Part shown: positions 17,706 through 26,152 of the stretch, one piece after another | Layout of the letters: every line of letters starts with the position of its first letter | Position numbering within the stretch: position 1 is the stretch's first letter | Assembly (NCBI RefSeq): GCF_001678845.1 | Contig: NZ_MAIQ01000006.1 | Coordinates: forward strand, 62,001-126,000 | DNA length: 64,000 nt | From: Christensenella intestinihominis | GTDB lineage: Bacteria > Bacillota > Clostridia > Christensenellales > Christensenellaceae | Direction: 5' to 3' | Translations under genes and position numbers: made by a program | The notes under the pieces: generated by a model | Told to the model about the DNA's origin: nothing | The model's database searches: none | The model's input: the letters and a program-made list of their open reading frames with translations, nothing else

Positions 17706-19985
17706 ATGCCAGAAACATTTCAGGAAAACCAGAAAAAGGATCAGAAGCCGGAGCGGCACAAGATTGCGACCATGCGTGACGTTGCGCGGCTTGCCGGCGT
17801 ATCGCAGGGTACGGTTTCAAATGTATTGAACGGCGTAAAAGGGGTTAGCAGCGATAAGATAAAGCGCGTGGAAGCGGCGGTGAGGGAACTGGGATATGAA
17901 CAGAACGCCCTTGCCAAAAATTTGAAGACCAGCAAAAACGGGAATACGATTTATGTAATTTTTCCCAATCTCAACGAGCCGGAATTTGAAGAGATATTTG
18001 ATGCGGTAAACCGGGTGGCGGAGGAACGGAATTTTTCCCTGAACGTATTTGTGTGTAATGAGCTTCCCTACCGGGAAAAGCAAATTTTGAATCAGGCGCG
18101 GATGTTCAATGCGGATGGAATATTGCTGATTACCTGCCAGCCGGAAAACGAACGGTTGTTCCAAAAGCTTGAAAAAGGCGGGCACCGCGTCGTGGGAATG
18201 CTCCGTAAAATTGAAAACTGTGGTTTTGTCGGGATCGACGTCAGAGAAGCGCTGATAAAGAATATCAACAGGCAAATCGGCTGCGGAATCAAAAGGATTG
18301 CGATGCTGACCGGGCCAAGGGAATATTCCTTTGATACGGCTTGCGTCGACGCATACCTGAATGCACTGTTTTCCGCTGATATCGAGATTCGCAACGATTA
18401 CCTGCTGACCACTGAATACGATAAGGAAAGCGCGATGCAGCAAGCGGTCCGCCTTCTGAATCTCGAGGAAAAACCCGAAGCGATTTACGTGACGAGCGAG
18501 GTTTTGGCGGAAGGGGTGCGAAAGGCGGTTGCGCTTACAAGCATCGATGGGAAAGATATTCCAAAGCTGATTATCATGAAAAGCAGGCGGTGGACGGATA
18601 CGGCGGCGGCGAATGAGGAAAGCATGATCCTTCCCTATGGAAAGATGGGAAAGATGGCGTTTGAGATGCTTGCAGGGCTGATCGGGAAAGCGAAGGGCGG
18701 AGCCGGGGAGCGCCTTATAAAGCCGGAGGAAAAAAAAGAGGAATTGCTGAAGCTGTGCGCCGGAAAGCCGGGAGAAGGACAGGTACGTGTCCTTTTGCCG
18801 AACAACCATGCCGGGCGCGCGGTGAAATATCTGTGCAATGATTTTACAAGGAGCACGGGAATAGGCGTGCAGGCGGACCTGATTAATTACCGCGGCATGT
18901 TAGATGAAATCTGGAAGAGCAACGACGGAAAATATGACGTGTTCGCCCTCGACGTGCCATGGATCAAGGAACTTGTGGTGGAAGGCTACCTCGAGCTGCT
19001 GGAGGACTATATCGGGGATGCTTCTCAGCTGCGGGAGAGGTTCCCGGGGCAGATATTCGACGCTTATTCGCTCATGAACGGCCGAGTGTGGACGCTGCCT
19101 TTCAGCTTCACGACACAGCTGCTGTTTTACCGCAAGGACCTTTTTGAGAAGCTAAAAAACCAACGTCTTTATTTTGAGTGGTATAAGGAGGAACTGCGGG
19201 TTCCTACGACGTGGGAAGAATATAATAAGGTGGCCCGCCTTTTTACCCGCAAATTCAACCCGGATTCCGATACCCTTTATGGGGCCTCGCTTTCCGGAAG
19301 AGTACCTACCGGCGCGACGAGCGAATACCTGCCGCGCATATGGGCGCAGGGGATTGACCTTTTCAATGGAGAGACGGCGATTAACGACAGGGAAAAAGCG
19401 GTATATGCGCTGGAGAATTATATCGAATGCTATGACTATGCCCCGCCAGATGCGCCGAACTGGTGGTGGGATGACGAAGCGATGGATTTTTGCCAGGGAA
19501 ATTCTGCAATGATGGTGCAGTATTCCGACCAGGTGACGATCCTGCGGGACAGGAATATATCGCGCGTCGTCGGTAAGGTAGGATATGACGTGGTTCCGGG
19601 GAACGCTTCGTTGTTCGGAGGATGGTCGATTGGGATGAACAGCCATTCCGAAAGAAAAAAAGAGGCGTACGAGTTCATTAAATGGGCGACCTCGGAGCGG
19701 ATGTCGGTGGTAAACGCCGTGCTGGGGCGAATCATTCCCTATACAAGCATTTGCGAAAGCACGGAGCTTTTGAACCTGTATCCATGGCATAAGGAGACGT
19801 TTGAAGTGTTTAAGGATGCCAAAATGCGCTTTGCGCCGAATACGGTGGACGGAAGGTGCATTTCGGAAAATGTGTTCGAGAAAATTATCGGGAGCACAGT
19901 AAATGCGGCGATCACAAAAAAATGCACGGCGAAAGAGGCGGTCGACAAGATGGATGCGGAGATCGAAAAAATTTACCTGGGATAA
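17706..19985 (+). CDS. LacI-type regulator fused to a cytosolic extracellular-solute-binding-protein domain
   Basis: 759 residues, about twice the length of a normal LacI protein. The LacI helix-turn-helix is at 20-68 (MRDVARLAGVSQGTVSNVLN). A LacI/periplasmic-binding-like core spans about 72-330. A second complete-looking domain from about 350 to the end matches family 1 ABC solute-binding proteins (START: VRVLLPNNHAGRAV; later LPFSFTTQLLFYRKDLF, PTTWEEYNKVA, FGGWSIGMN). There is no signal peptide, so the SBP domain is cytoplasmic. It lies directly upstream of the transketolase/sugar ABC operon and probably regulates it. GAGGAAGAGG precedes the ATG. Confidence 0.88.
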   Translation: MPETFQENQKKDQKPERHKIATMRDVARLAGVSQGTVSNVLNGVKGVSSDKIKRVEAAVRELGYEQNALAKNLKTSKNGNTIYVIFPNLNEPEFEEIFDAVNRVAEERNFSLNVFVCNELPYREKQILNQARMFNADGILLITCQPENERLFQKLEKGGHRVVGMLRKIENCGFVGIDVREALIKNINRQIGCGIKRIAMLTGPREYSFDTACVDAYLNALFSADIEIRNDYLLTTEYDKESAMQQAVRLLNLEEKPEAIYVTSEVLAEGVRKAVALTSIDGKDIPKLIIMKSRRWTDTAAANEESMILPYGKMGKMAFEMLAGLIGKAKGGAGERLIKPEEKKEELLKLCAGKPGEGQVRVLLPNNHAGRAVKYLCNDFTRSTGIGVQADLINYRGMLDEIWKSNDGKYDVFALDVPWIKELVVEGYLELLEDYIGDASQLRERFPGQIFDAYSLMNGRVWTLPFSFTTQLLFYRKDLFEKLKNQRLYFEWYKEELRVPTTWEEYNKVARLFTRKFNPDSDTLYGASLSGRVPTGATSEYLPRIWAQGIDLFNGETAINDREKAVYALENYIECYDYAPPDAPNWWWDDEAMDFCQGNSAMMVQYSDQVTILRDRNISRVVGKVGYDVVPGNASLFGGWSIGMNSHSERKKEAYEFIKWATSERMSVVNAVLGRIIPYTSICESTELLNLYPWHKETFEVFKDAKMRFAPNTVDGRCISENVFEKIIGSTVNAAITKKCTAKEAVDKMDAEIEKIYLG

Positions 19986-19995
19986 ACGAAAACGG

Positions 19996-20030
19996 AAAAA
20001 ACCGTTTCCCTTTGTGGGAAGCGGTTTTTT
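19996..20030 (+). terminator. Intrinsic terminator after the LacI-SBP gene
   Basis: AAAACCGTTTCCC pairs with GGGAAGCGGTTTT (one G-T wobble) around TTTGT, ending in a T7 run. Confidence 0.85.
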
Positions 20031-20335
20031 TCTGTGACAAAGAAAAAGCAAAAAATTGAAAATAAAATATTGACACGTTACAAAAAATATTGTAATATGA
20101 ACTTACGACAAAGGCAAACAGCCTTTAGAAACAATAAACCCCGATATAAAAACAAAAATTAATTAGAAAAAGACTGAATAAAACGAGAAAAACTTATTTT
20201 GATACGATACAAATAGTTTTTAACGTTTAAAATATGTACGACCAAAAGTGGACGGAATTATTTTGCATGCGGCGGATATAGAAACAAAATATACAAATAT
20301 AAGTAAATGAAAAATCGGCGGAGGGAGAGGTCGCG
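20031..20335 (+). promoter_or_regulatory. Sugar operon promoter and candidate LacI-type operators
   Basis: TTGACA at 20070-20075 and TAATAT at 20093-20098 are 17 bases apart. An inverted repeat TTACAA-AAAATA-TTGTAA (20078-20095) fills the spacer, well placed for repression. A second near-palindrome with a central CG, as LacI operators often have, lies at 20217-20232 (TTTTTAACGTTTAAAA). The leader to the first gene is about 230 bases and AT-rich. The fusion regulator encoded just upstream is the obvious candidate to bind these sites. Confidence 0.55.
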
Positions 20336-21163
20336 ATGGATACACAACGACAAAAATACTTGGAGGACAAAGCTTGGGAGATACGAAGAATCGGGCTGGA
20401 AATGGTGCGGGAAGCAAGGTCCGGGCACATAGGCGGCGCGTTTTCCCTTTCGGAAATTATGGCAGTGCTTTATTTTGAAAAAATGAATATTGATCCGGAA
20501 AATCCGCAGTGGGAAGGGCGGGACCGACTGGTGCTCTCTAAGGGACACGCTACGGTGGCGCTGTATCCGACACTGGCGCTGAAAGGCTTTTTCCCGGTGG
20601 AGCGGTTGAAAACGTTCCGGAAGATTGACGGATCGCTTTCCGGTCATGCGGAAATGAGGAATGTCGAAGGGGTGGATATGTCGACCGGATCGCTGGGGCA
20701 GGGGTTCTCGGCGGCAGTCGGGATGGCGCAGGCCGCAAAAATGACGGGAAACGGATGCACGGTCTACGCCATTCTGGGCGACGGAGAAATCCAGGAAGGA
20801 CAGATATGGGAAGCGATGATGTATGCGGGAGCGCATGGGCTTGATAACCTGGTGGCCATACTGGACTGCAATAAGGTGCAGCTTGACGGCACAGTACAAG
20901 AGATATTGAATACAGGCGACCTCAGGGCAAAATTTGAAAGTTTTGGAATGCAAACGCAAAGGATCAACGGCCACGATGTTCGGGAAATCGCCCAGGCAAT
21001 CGACGCGGCAAAGGAGACGCGGCAAAAGGCGCATATGATTATTGCGGATACCATAAAAGGTAAAGGGGTTTCCTTTATGGAAGGCAAAAATCAGTGGCAT
21101 GGAAAAACGCCGAACGACGAAGAATTCGAACAGGCTTTTGCAGAACTTAAAGCGAGGAACTGA
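20336..21163 (+). CDS. Transketolase N-terminal (TPP-binding) subunit
   Basis: 275 residues, matching the N-terminal half of transketolase as encoded separately in many Clostridia. It has the thiamine diphosphate/metal motif GDGEIQEGQIWEA with downstream NLVAILDCNKVQ, and early GHIGGAFSLSEI and LSKGHA. With the next gene it forms the split enzyme that moves two-carbon units between sugar phosphates. GGAGGGAGAGG precedes the ATG. First gene of an eight-gene operon, which suggests a transketolase dedicated to this sugar pathway. Confidence 0.94.
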   Translation: MDTQRQKYLEDKAWEIRRIGLEMVREARSGHIGGAFSLSEIMAVLYFEKMNIDPENPQWEGRDRLVLSKGHATVALYPTLALKGFFPVERLKTFRKIDGSLSGHAEMRNVEGVDMSTGSLGQGFSAAVGMAQAAKMTGNGCTVYAILGDGEIQEGQIWEAMMYAGAHGLDNLVAILDCNKVQLDGTVQEILNTGDLRAKFESFGMQTQRINGHDVREIAQAIDAAKETRQKAHMIIADTIKGKGVSFMEGKNQWHGKTPNDEEFEQAFAELKARN

Positions 21164-21167
21164 GAGG

Positions 21168-22106
21168 ATGAAAGGAAAAATTTCTACAAGGGACGTATAT
21201 GGAGACACGTTGAAGGAGATCGGGGTGGACGAAAGGGTTGTCGTGCTGGATGCGGACGTAAGCACCTGTACCATGTCGTGTGTGTTTGGAGAGGCCTACC
21301 CGGAACGTTTTTTCAATGTGGGAATCGCGGAGGCGAATATGGTCGGTATGGCAGCCGGTATGGCGGCGTTCGGGCTCAAGCCCTTCGTGAGCTCTTTCGC
21401 GATGTTTATAGCGGGTAGGACCTTTGAACAAATTCGTAATTCGGTGGCATACCCGGGGCTCGATGTGAAACTGATCGGCACACATGCCGGACTCATTGTG
21501 GGGGAAGACGGAGCGACGCACCAATGCCTGGAGGATATAGCGCTGATGAGGAGCATCCCCGGGATGGTGGTTATTTGCCCGGCAGACGGAAACGAAACAA
21601 GGCAGGCAGTGCTTACGCTGAACCAGTATGAAGGGCCCGCTTACCTGAGGATCGGCAGGGCCGCTGTAGAAACGGTTACTGATTTTGAAGCGTATTCCTT
21701 TGAAATCGGGAAGGCGGTGGAAATGCGGCAGGGAAGCGACATTACCGTTATTGCCTGTGGAATCGCCGTAGGCAAGGCGCTGGAAGCGGCAGAAATGTTG
21801 GCGCAGGAGGGCGTGCGGACAAGAGTGCTCAATATGCATACGATCAAGCCGATCGACCGGGAAGCAATCGCGGCGGCCGCACGGGAAACCGGAGCGATCG
21901 TAACGGCGGAAGAACATAATATTATGGGCGGCCTGGGCAGCGCGGTCAGTGAGGTCGTGGGCGAACTCTGCCCGGTTCCGGTGCTCAGGATTGGTACACA
22001 GGACACCTTTGGGCGCTCGGGAAACGCGGATCGGCTGCTGGAGGCATATGGAATCAGCACCACGACGATTGCGGAGAAAGCAAGGGAAGCCCTGAGACTG
22101 AAATAA
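21168..22106 (+). CDS. Transketolase C-terminal subunit
   Basis: 312 residues. It covers the pyrimidine-binding domain (VLDADVSTCT, FNVGIAEANMVGMAAGMA, and the catalytic-site DGATHQCLEDIALMR) and the C-terminal transketolase domain (ITVIACGIAVGKALEAA, EEHNIMGGLGSA). It starts 4 bases after the stop of the N-terminal subunit at the ATG at 21168, giving coupled synthesis. Together they make one functional transketolase. Confidence 0.94.
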   Translation: MKGKISTRDVYGDTLKEIGVDERVVVLDADVSTCTMSCVFGEAYPERFFNVGIAEANMVGMAAGMAAFGLKPFVSSFAMFIAGRTFEQIRNSVAYPGLDVKLIGTHAGLIVGEDGATHQCLEDIALMRSIPGMVVICPADGNETRQAVLTLNQYEGPAYLRIGRAAVETVTDFEAYSFEIGKAVEMRQGSDITVIACGIAVGKALEAAEMLAQEGVRTRVLNMHTIKPIDREAIAAAARETGAIVTAEEHNIMGGLGSAVSEVVGELCPVPVLRIGTQDTFGRSGNADRLLEAYGISTTTIAEKAREALRLK

Positions 22107-22123
22107 ACGGAAGGAAAAATACT

Positions 22124-22606
22124 ATGAGGACAATAAAAGCAGAGAAATTGACTCGGGAAGCGTTCTGGGAATTTGGCACGTATGTGAATATCACGGAGCC
22201 GGAGGGAAACAATCTGGGCGATTTTTTCAATGACAAAGGCCTGTTTCCGGTTTCAGGAAATATGCCGGTTGGCTTTTCGCCGCTCCTGCTGCACGGGGCG
22301 GACGAAATGATTGTTACGATGGCGGAATATCATAATACGACGGGAGAAGGCATTATTGCTATGGACGACGATATTGTGATTCATGTGGCGCCGCCGACCA
22401 GCGCGCCGGTTCCCCGGCTGACGCGGGCCTTTATCGTTCCCAGAGGAACAATGGTGATCCTGAAAACGGGTGTGTGGCATTTCGGGGGCTTCCCCCTCCA
22501 CAAGGATACGGGACATGTATTGATCGTTCTTCCTGAGCGTATTTATAAAACGGATTGCTGTGTGGTCGAATATGCGAAGGAAAACCACATCAAAATCGAA
22601 TTGTAA
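22124..22606 (+). CDS. Ureidoglycolate-lyase-like cupin protein
   Basis: 160 residues, with the pattern of the AllA/ureidoglycolate lyase family: MRTIKAEKLTREAFWEFGTY at the start, EYHNTTGE, then PRGTMVILKTGVWH with the conserved His of the lyase/cupin fold. True AllA splits ureidoglycolate in purine breakdown, but no other allantoin genes are nearby. The setting in a sugar operon suggests action on a sugar-derived hydroxy acid or a related compound. It starts 17 bases after the transketolase gene. The family assignment is fair; the substrate is unknown. Confidence 0.7.
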   Translation: MRTIKAEKLTREAFWEFGTYVNITEPEGNNLGDFFNDKGLFPVSGNMPVGFSPLLLHGADEMIVTMAEYHNTTGEGIIAMDDDIVIHVAPPTSAPVPRLTRAFIVPRGTMVILKTGVWHFGGFPLHKDTGHVLIVLPERIYKTDCCVVEYAKENHIKIEL

Positions 22607-22631
22607 AAATATTTGAAATGGAGAGGGAATC

Positions 22632-23417
22632 ATGAGCACGAAAAATGTAATGGAACAGTTTTCTCTGAAGGACAGGATAGCGATCGTTACCGGCGGCGGG
22701 CAGGGCCTTGGCAAGTCTATGGCGATTGCCCTTGCACAGGCGGGGGCTGATATTGTAATCGCTTCCAGGAGAATTGAGACGGCGCTCGAGACGCAGGAAC
22801 TGATCGGACAGGAGGATGTAAAGTGCACCGTAATTAAAGGCGATATGCGCAATGAAGACGACGTGAAAGCCATGGTCGCCCAGGTACTGGACGAATACGG
22901 CAAGATCGATATCCTGTTTAACAACGCGGGAACATGGCTTGGCGACGACGCGGAAAAGGTGACCACAGAGGATTGGAAGGAAGTCATTGACGTTAACCTC
23001 ACGGGGCCGTTCATCGTCTCGCGGGAGGTCGGCAAGGTGATGCTTAGGCAAGGCAAAGGAAGCATCGTAAACATCGGCTCCATGTCCGGGCTGATCGTCA
23101 ACACGCCGCAAAACCAGTGCGCGTACAACGCCTCCAAGGGCGGACTGATTATGCTGACTAAGTCCATGGCGACGGAATGGGCGACACGCGGCGTACGCGT
23201 GAATGCACTCTGCCCGGGATATATGCGCACAGAAATGAGCGAAGATCGCTATCAGCGCAAGGACCCCGCGATCGAACGCTGGTTTGCCATGACACCGATG
23301 GGGCGTTCGGGGCAAACGGACGAACTGATGGGGATCGCGGTCTACCTGGCGTCGGATGCATCCAGCTTTGTAACGGGCGCAACCTACTTGGTGGACGGCG
23401 GTTATACGGCATGGTAA
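22632..23417 (+). CDS. Short-chain dehydrogenase/reductase, likely sugar alcohol or ketose oxidoreductase
   Basis: 261 residues, classical SDR. The NAD(P) glycine motif is TGGGQGLGKSMA, followed by NNAGTW and a Ser (NIGSMSG)...Tyr-x-x-x-Lys (YNASKGG) catalytic set, and a GATYLVDGG C-terminus. The closest characterised types are gluconate 5-dehydrogenase/GolD-like polyol enzymes. In this operon it probably interconverts the imported sugar or polyol and the ketose used by the downstream kinase. GGAGAGGG precedes the ATG. Exact substrate and cofactor cannot be read from the sequence. Confidence 0.88.
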   Translation: MSTKNVMEQFSLKDRIAIVTGGGQGLGKSMAIALAQAGADIVIASRRIETALETQELIGQEDVKCTVIKGDMRNEDDVKAMVAQVLDEYGKIDILFNNAGTWLGDDAEKVTTEDWKEVIDVNLTGPFIVSREVGKVMLRQGKGSIVNIGSMSGLIVNTPQNQCAYNASKGGLIMLTKSMATEWATRGVRVNALCPGYMRTEMSEDRYQRKDPAIERWFAMTPMGRSGQTDELMGIAVYLASDASSFVTGATYLVDGGYTAW

Positions 23418-23481
23418 TCCGGTTATAGAAAAAAACTTTTTAGCTTAACTGCTAAATAAATAAAAAATGGAGGAAATAATT

Positions 23482-24483
23482 ATGAAAAAATTTTCACTGA
23501 TCGCTGTGGCACTGTTCATGGCAATCGCACTTGTCGCTTGCTCGGCAGTTACGACGGATTCACCGACGGCGGAGTCGTCCACTCCGGCTGAACAGAGCAC
23601 GGAAGCATCCACAGAGGCTTCGGCAGCGGAACCTGCGGTGGAGGGGACGATCAAAATCGGCGTTTCCGTAGCGGACCAGTCAAATCCGTTCTATATTGAA
23701 ATACTGGACGGAATGGAATCCGCAGTTCAGGGCGACGACCAGTTGATCGTAATGGATGCCGGATTTGACGCCGCAAAGCAGATCACGGACATTGAGGATA
23801 TGATCCAGCAGGGCGTCAGCGTTATGATGATCGACCCCGTGGACTCGAACGGGATACAGGCTTCGCTGAACGCCTGCAAGGCCGCCGGAATCCCGGTCGT
23901 ATGCTATAACTCACCGGTTGACGATGCAAGCCTCGTGGCAAGCACGGTTGCAACGGATAACTTCATGGCGGGCCAGCTGATCGGCGAAGCACTTGGCAAA
24001 GCGCTCGATGGTAAAGGCCAGGTCGTGATGCTGACTTACAATGTGGCGCAGGTTTGTGCAGACAGGGCGAACGGCTTCAAGGATGCGCTCACCAAATATC
24101 CCGACATCGAAATAGTTGAAGAACAGGAAATCCAGCCCGGCGTTGACACGGCAATGCCGGTCATGGAAAACATGTTGCAGGCTTATCCGGACCTCACGGG
24201 TGTATTCGCACTCAACGACCCGTCGGCAATCGGCTGCGCGGCGGCGGTTGACAGTGCGGGCAAACTTGACCAGATCAAAATCGTGGGTGTAGACGGTTCC
24301 GAGGATGGAATTGCAGCGATCAAGGAAGGCAAAATGTTTGCATCGGCCTCCCAAGACCCGGTCGAAATCGGCAAGCAGAGTATTGAGATTGCATACAAGG
24401 TGATCGCGGGAGAAACCGTAGAAGCTGACATCAAGGTTCCGAGCGCGCTTGTTACGGCGGAGACACTGAAGGCGGGGGAATAA
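23482..24483 (+). CDS. Ribose-type ABC sugar-binding lipoprotein
   Basis: 333 residues. The signal peptide ends in ALVAC with Cys near residue 19, followed by a Ser/Thr/Glu-rich linker (about 25-52). The periplasmic-binding domain then begins GTIKIGVSVADQSNPFY, with DAAKQITDIEDMIQQGV and VGVDGSEDG. This is the RbsB/type I sugar-binding family. TGGAGGAA lies 10 bases before the ATG at 23482; an in-frame ATG at 23467 lies within the leader. It feeds the ATPase and permease downstream. Confidence 0.93.
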   Translation: MKKFSLIAVALFMAIALVACSAVTTDSPTAESSTPAEQSTEASTEASAAEPAVEGTIKIGVSVADQSNPFYIEILDGMESAVQGDDQLIVMDAGFDAAKQITDIEDMIQQGVSVMMIDPVDSNGIQASLNACKAAGIPVVCYNSPVDDASLVASTVATDNFMAGQLIGEALGKALDGKGQVVMLTYNVAQVCADRANGFKDALTKYPDIEIVEEQEIQPGVDTAMPVMENMLQAYPDLTGVFALNDPSAIGCAAAVDSAGKLDQIKIVGVDGSEDGIAAIKEGKMFASASQDPVEIGKQSIEIAYKVIAGETVEADIKVPSALVTAETLKAGE

Positions 24484-24522
24484 TTCAAGTTCCAGGAGAC
24501 TGAAAATATCGGGAGGTAAAAA

Positions 24523-24588
24523 ATGTGTGCCGCTGTCCGTTTGCGGTACGGCGGCACCTTTTTCCTCTATGCTTTGCGAAACATATGA
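24523..24588 (+). CDS. Possible 21-codon ORF overlapping an internal hairpin
   Basis: An ATG at 24523 follows GGGAGG with good spacing and reads MCAAVRLRYGGTFFLYALRNI before a TGA. It runs through the hairpin described separately here, so translation would open that hairpin. It may be a regulatory reading frame or only a chance one. Confidence 0.25.
   Translation: MCAAVRLRYGGTFFLYALRNI
24527..24563 (+). terminator. Internal hairpin/terminator between binding-protein and ATPase genes
   Basis: GTGCCGC (24527-24533) and GCGGCAC (24551-24557) form the outer stem, with partial pairing inside and CTTTTT after. Such sites reduce transcription into the ATPase and permease genes so that the binding protein is made in excess. 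Confidence 0.6.
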
Positions 24589-24631
24589 AGCATGTGGAAG
24601 ATATTGACTGATTGCTTTATGGAGGGCAGGT

Positions 24632-26152
24632 ATGGAAAATGAATACTATCTGGAGATGTCTGGCATCAGTAAGACATTTCCGGGCGCTAAGGTGCTCGAT
24701 AGCATTGAGTTTAATGTGAAAGCCGGCGAAGTACGTGCCCTAATGGGCGAGAATGGTGCGGGAAAATCAACATTAATCAAAATATTGGGCGGAATCTATG
24801 ACATGGACCACGGACAGGGGACAATCCGGATCAACGGGCAGGAAGCCAGGATCGATACGGTACAGGACGCGCAGCGTTACGGAATCGGCATTATCCATCA
24901 GGAAATCAGTCTGGCGGACAATATGACGATTGCGGACAACTTGTTTATGGGGAAAGAAATCAAGGGCGGGACGCTCCTCAATGACCGCGAAATGATTCGC
25001 AGGTCACAGGCGATCCTGGAAGAGATGGGACTGGATGTCGACGCGCGCACAAGGGTGCGCGACCTGAGCATCGCGAAACAGCAGATGGTTGAAATCAGCA
25101 GGGCGCTGCTGTCGAACGCCAAGATCATCGTAATGGACGAACCAACTTCTTCTTTGACGAAAACAGAAATAGACCAGCTTTTTTTACAGATAAAAAATTT
25201 GAAAAAATCAGGGATTGCCATTATTTATATCTCCCACAGGATGGATGAAATTTTTGAAATAGCGGATTCCATTTCCATACTGAGGGACGGAAAAATGATT
25301 GGAACGGACACGGTGGAAAATCTGACGCAGGACAAGGTAATCAGCATGATGGTTGGCCGCGAGCTTTCGGAGATTTTCAAACGGGACGGGAAAATAGAAG
25401 TGGGCGAAGTTTGCCTGGAAGTCAAACATTATTCCAACAAAAAAATTAATGATATCAATTTTTCCCTGCGAAAAGGGGAAATCGTGGGGTTTGCCGGCCT
25501 TGTGGGTGCGGGACGGACCGAGCTTGCCAGGGCAATTTTCGGAATCGACAAGGTGGATTCCGGAGAACTTTATATAAGCGGTGAACGGGTAAACATTCAA
25601 AATGCACAGGACGCGATCAGGCATGGCATCGGATATGTTCCGGAAGACAGGAAAACGGAGGGGCTGTTTCTGATGCACACGATCAAATATAATACCTCTA
25701 TCGTCGTATTGGAGAAATTCATCAAAAACGTAGGCGTCGATAAAAAGTATGAGAACCGACTGGCAGGAAAGTATGCAGACGCCCTCTCCATCAAAATGAC
25801 CTCGCCGGAACAGAAGGTGCAGTTCCTCTCCGGCGGGAACCAGCAGAAGGTAGTTCTTGGAAAATGGATGGCTGCCGATCCGGATATTTTTATCCTTGAC
25901 GAACCGACGCGAGGCGTAGACGTGGGGGCGAAAGCCGAAATTTACCAGCTGATCTATGGCCTTGCCAAGCAGGGAAAAGCCGTTATGCTGATCTCCTCGG
26001 AAATGGAGGAGATTATCAACCTCAGCGATCGGATCGTTGTGATGCACGAAGGTTCAGTGACGGGGATTCTTGACAATAACGAAACGTCAAGGGCAAAGCA
26101 GGAAGAAATTATGTGGTTTGCTTCGGGAGGGAAAGAAAATGCAAAAAATTAG
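24632..26152 (+). CDS. Ribose-type ABC transporter ATP-binding protein (two ATPase domains)
   Basis: 506 residues with tandem ATPase domains, as in RbsA/XylG. Domain 1 has Walker A GENGAGKSTL, a signature of DLSIAKQQ type and Walker B IIVMDEPTSSL. Domain 2 (from about 255) has the altered P-loop GLVGAGRTELA typical of the family, signature LSGGNQQK and Walker B IFILDEPTRGVDVG. It powers sugar import with the adjacent permease. It overlaps the permease start by 14 bases. Confidence 0.95.
   Translation: MENEYYLEMSGISKTFPGAKVLDSIEFNVKAGEVRALMGENGAGKSTLIKILGGIYDMDHGQGTIRINGQEARIDTVQDAQRYGIGIIHQEISLADNMTIADNLFMGKEIKGGTLLNDREMIRRSQAILEEMGLDVDARTRVRDLSIAKQQMVEISRALLSNAKIIVMDEPTSSLTKTEIDQLFLQIKNLKKSGIAIIYISHRMDEIFEIADSISILRDGKMIGTDTVENLTQDKVISMMVGRELSEIFKRDGKIEVGEVCLEVKHYSNKKINDINFSLRKGEIVGFAGLVGAGRTELARAIFGIDKVDSGELYISGERVNIQNAQDAIRHGIGYVPEDRKTEGLFLMHTIKYNTSIVVLEKFIKNVGVDKKYENRLAGKYADALSIKMTSPEQKVQFLSGGNQQKVVLGKWMAADPDIFILDEPTRGVDVGAKAEIYQLIYGLAKQGKAVMLISSEMEEIINLSDRIVVMHEGSVTGILDNNETSRAKQEEIMWFASGGKENAKN

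Noticed and set aside
20258-21274. Minus-strand open frame of 338 codons opposite the transketolase subunit
   Set aside because: Antisense shadow; the plus-strand protein has intact thiamine diphosphate motifs.
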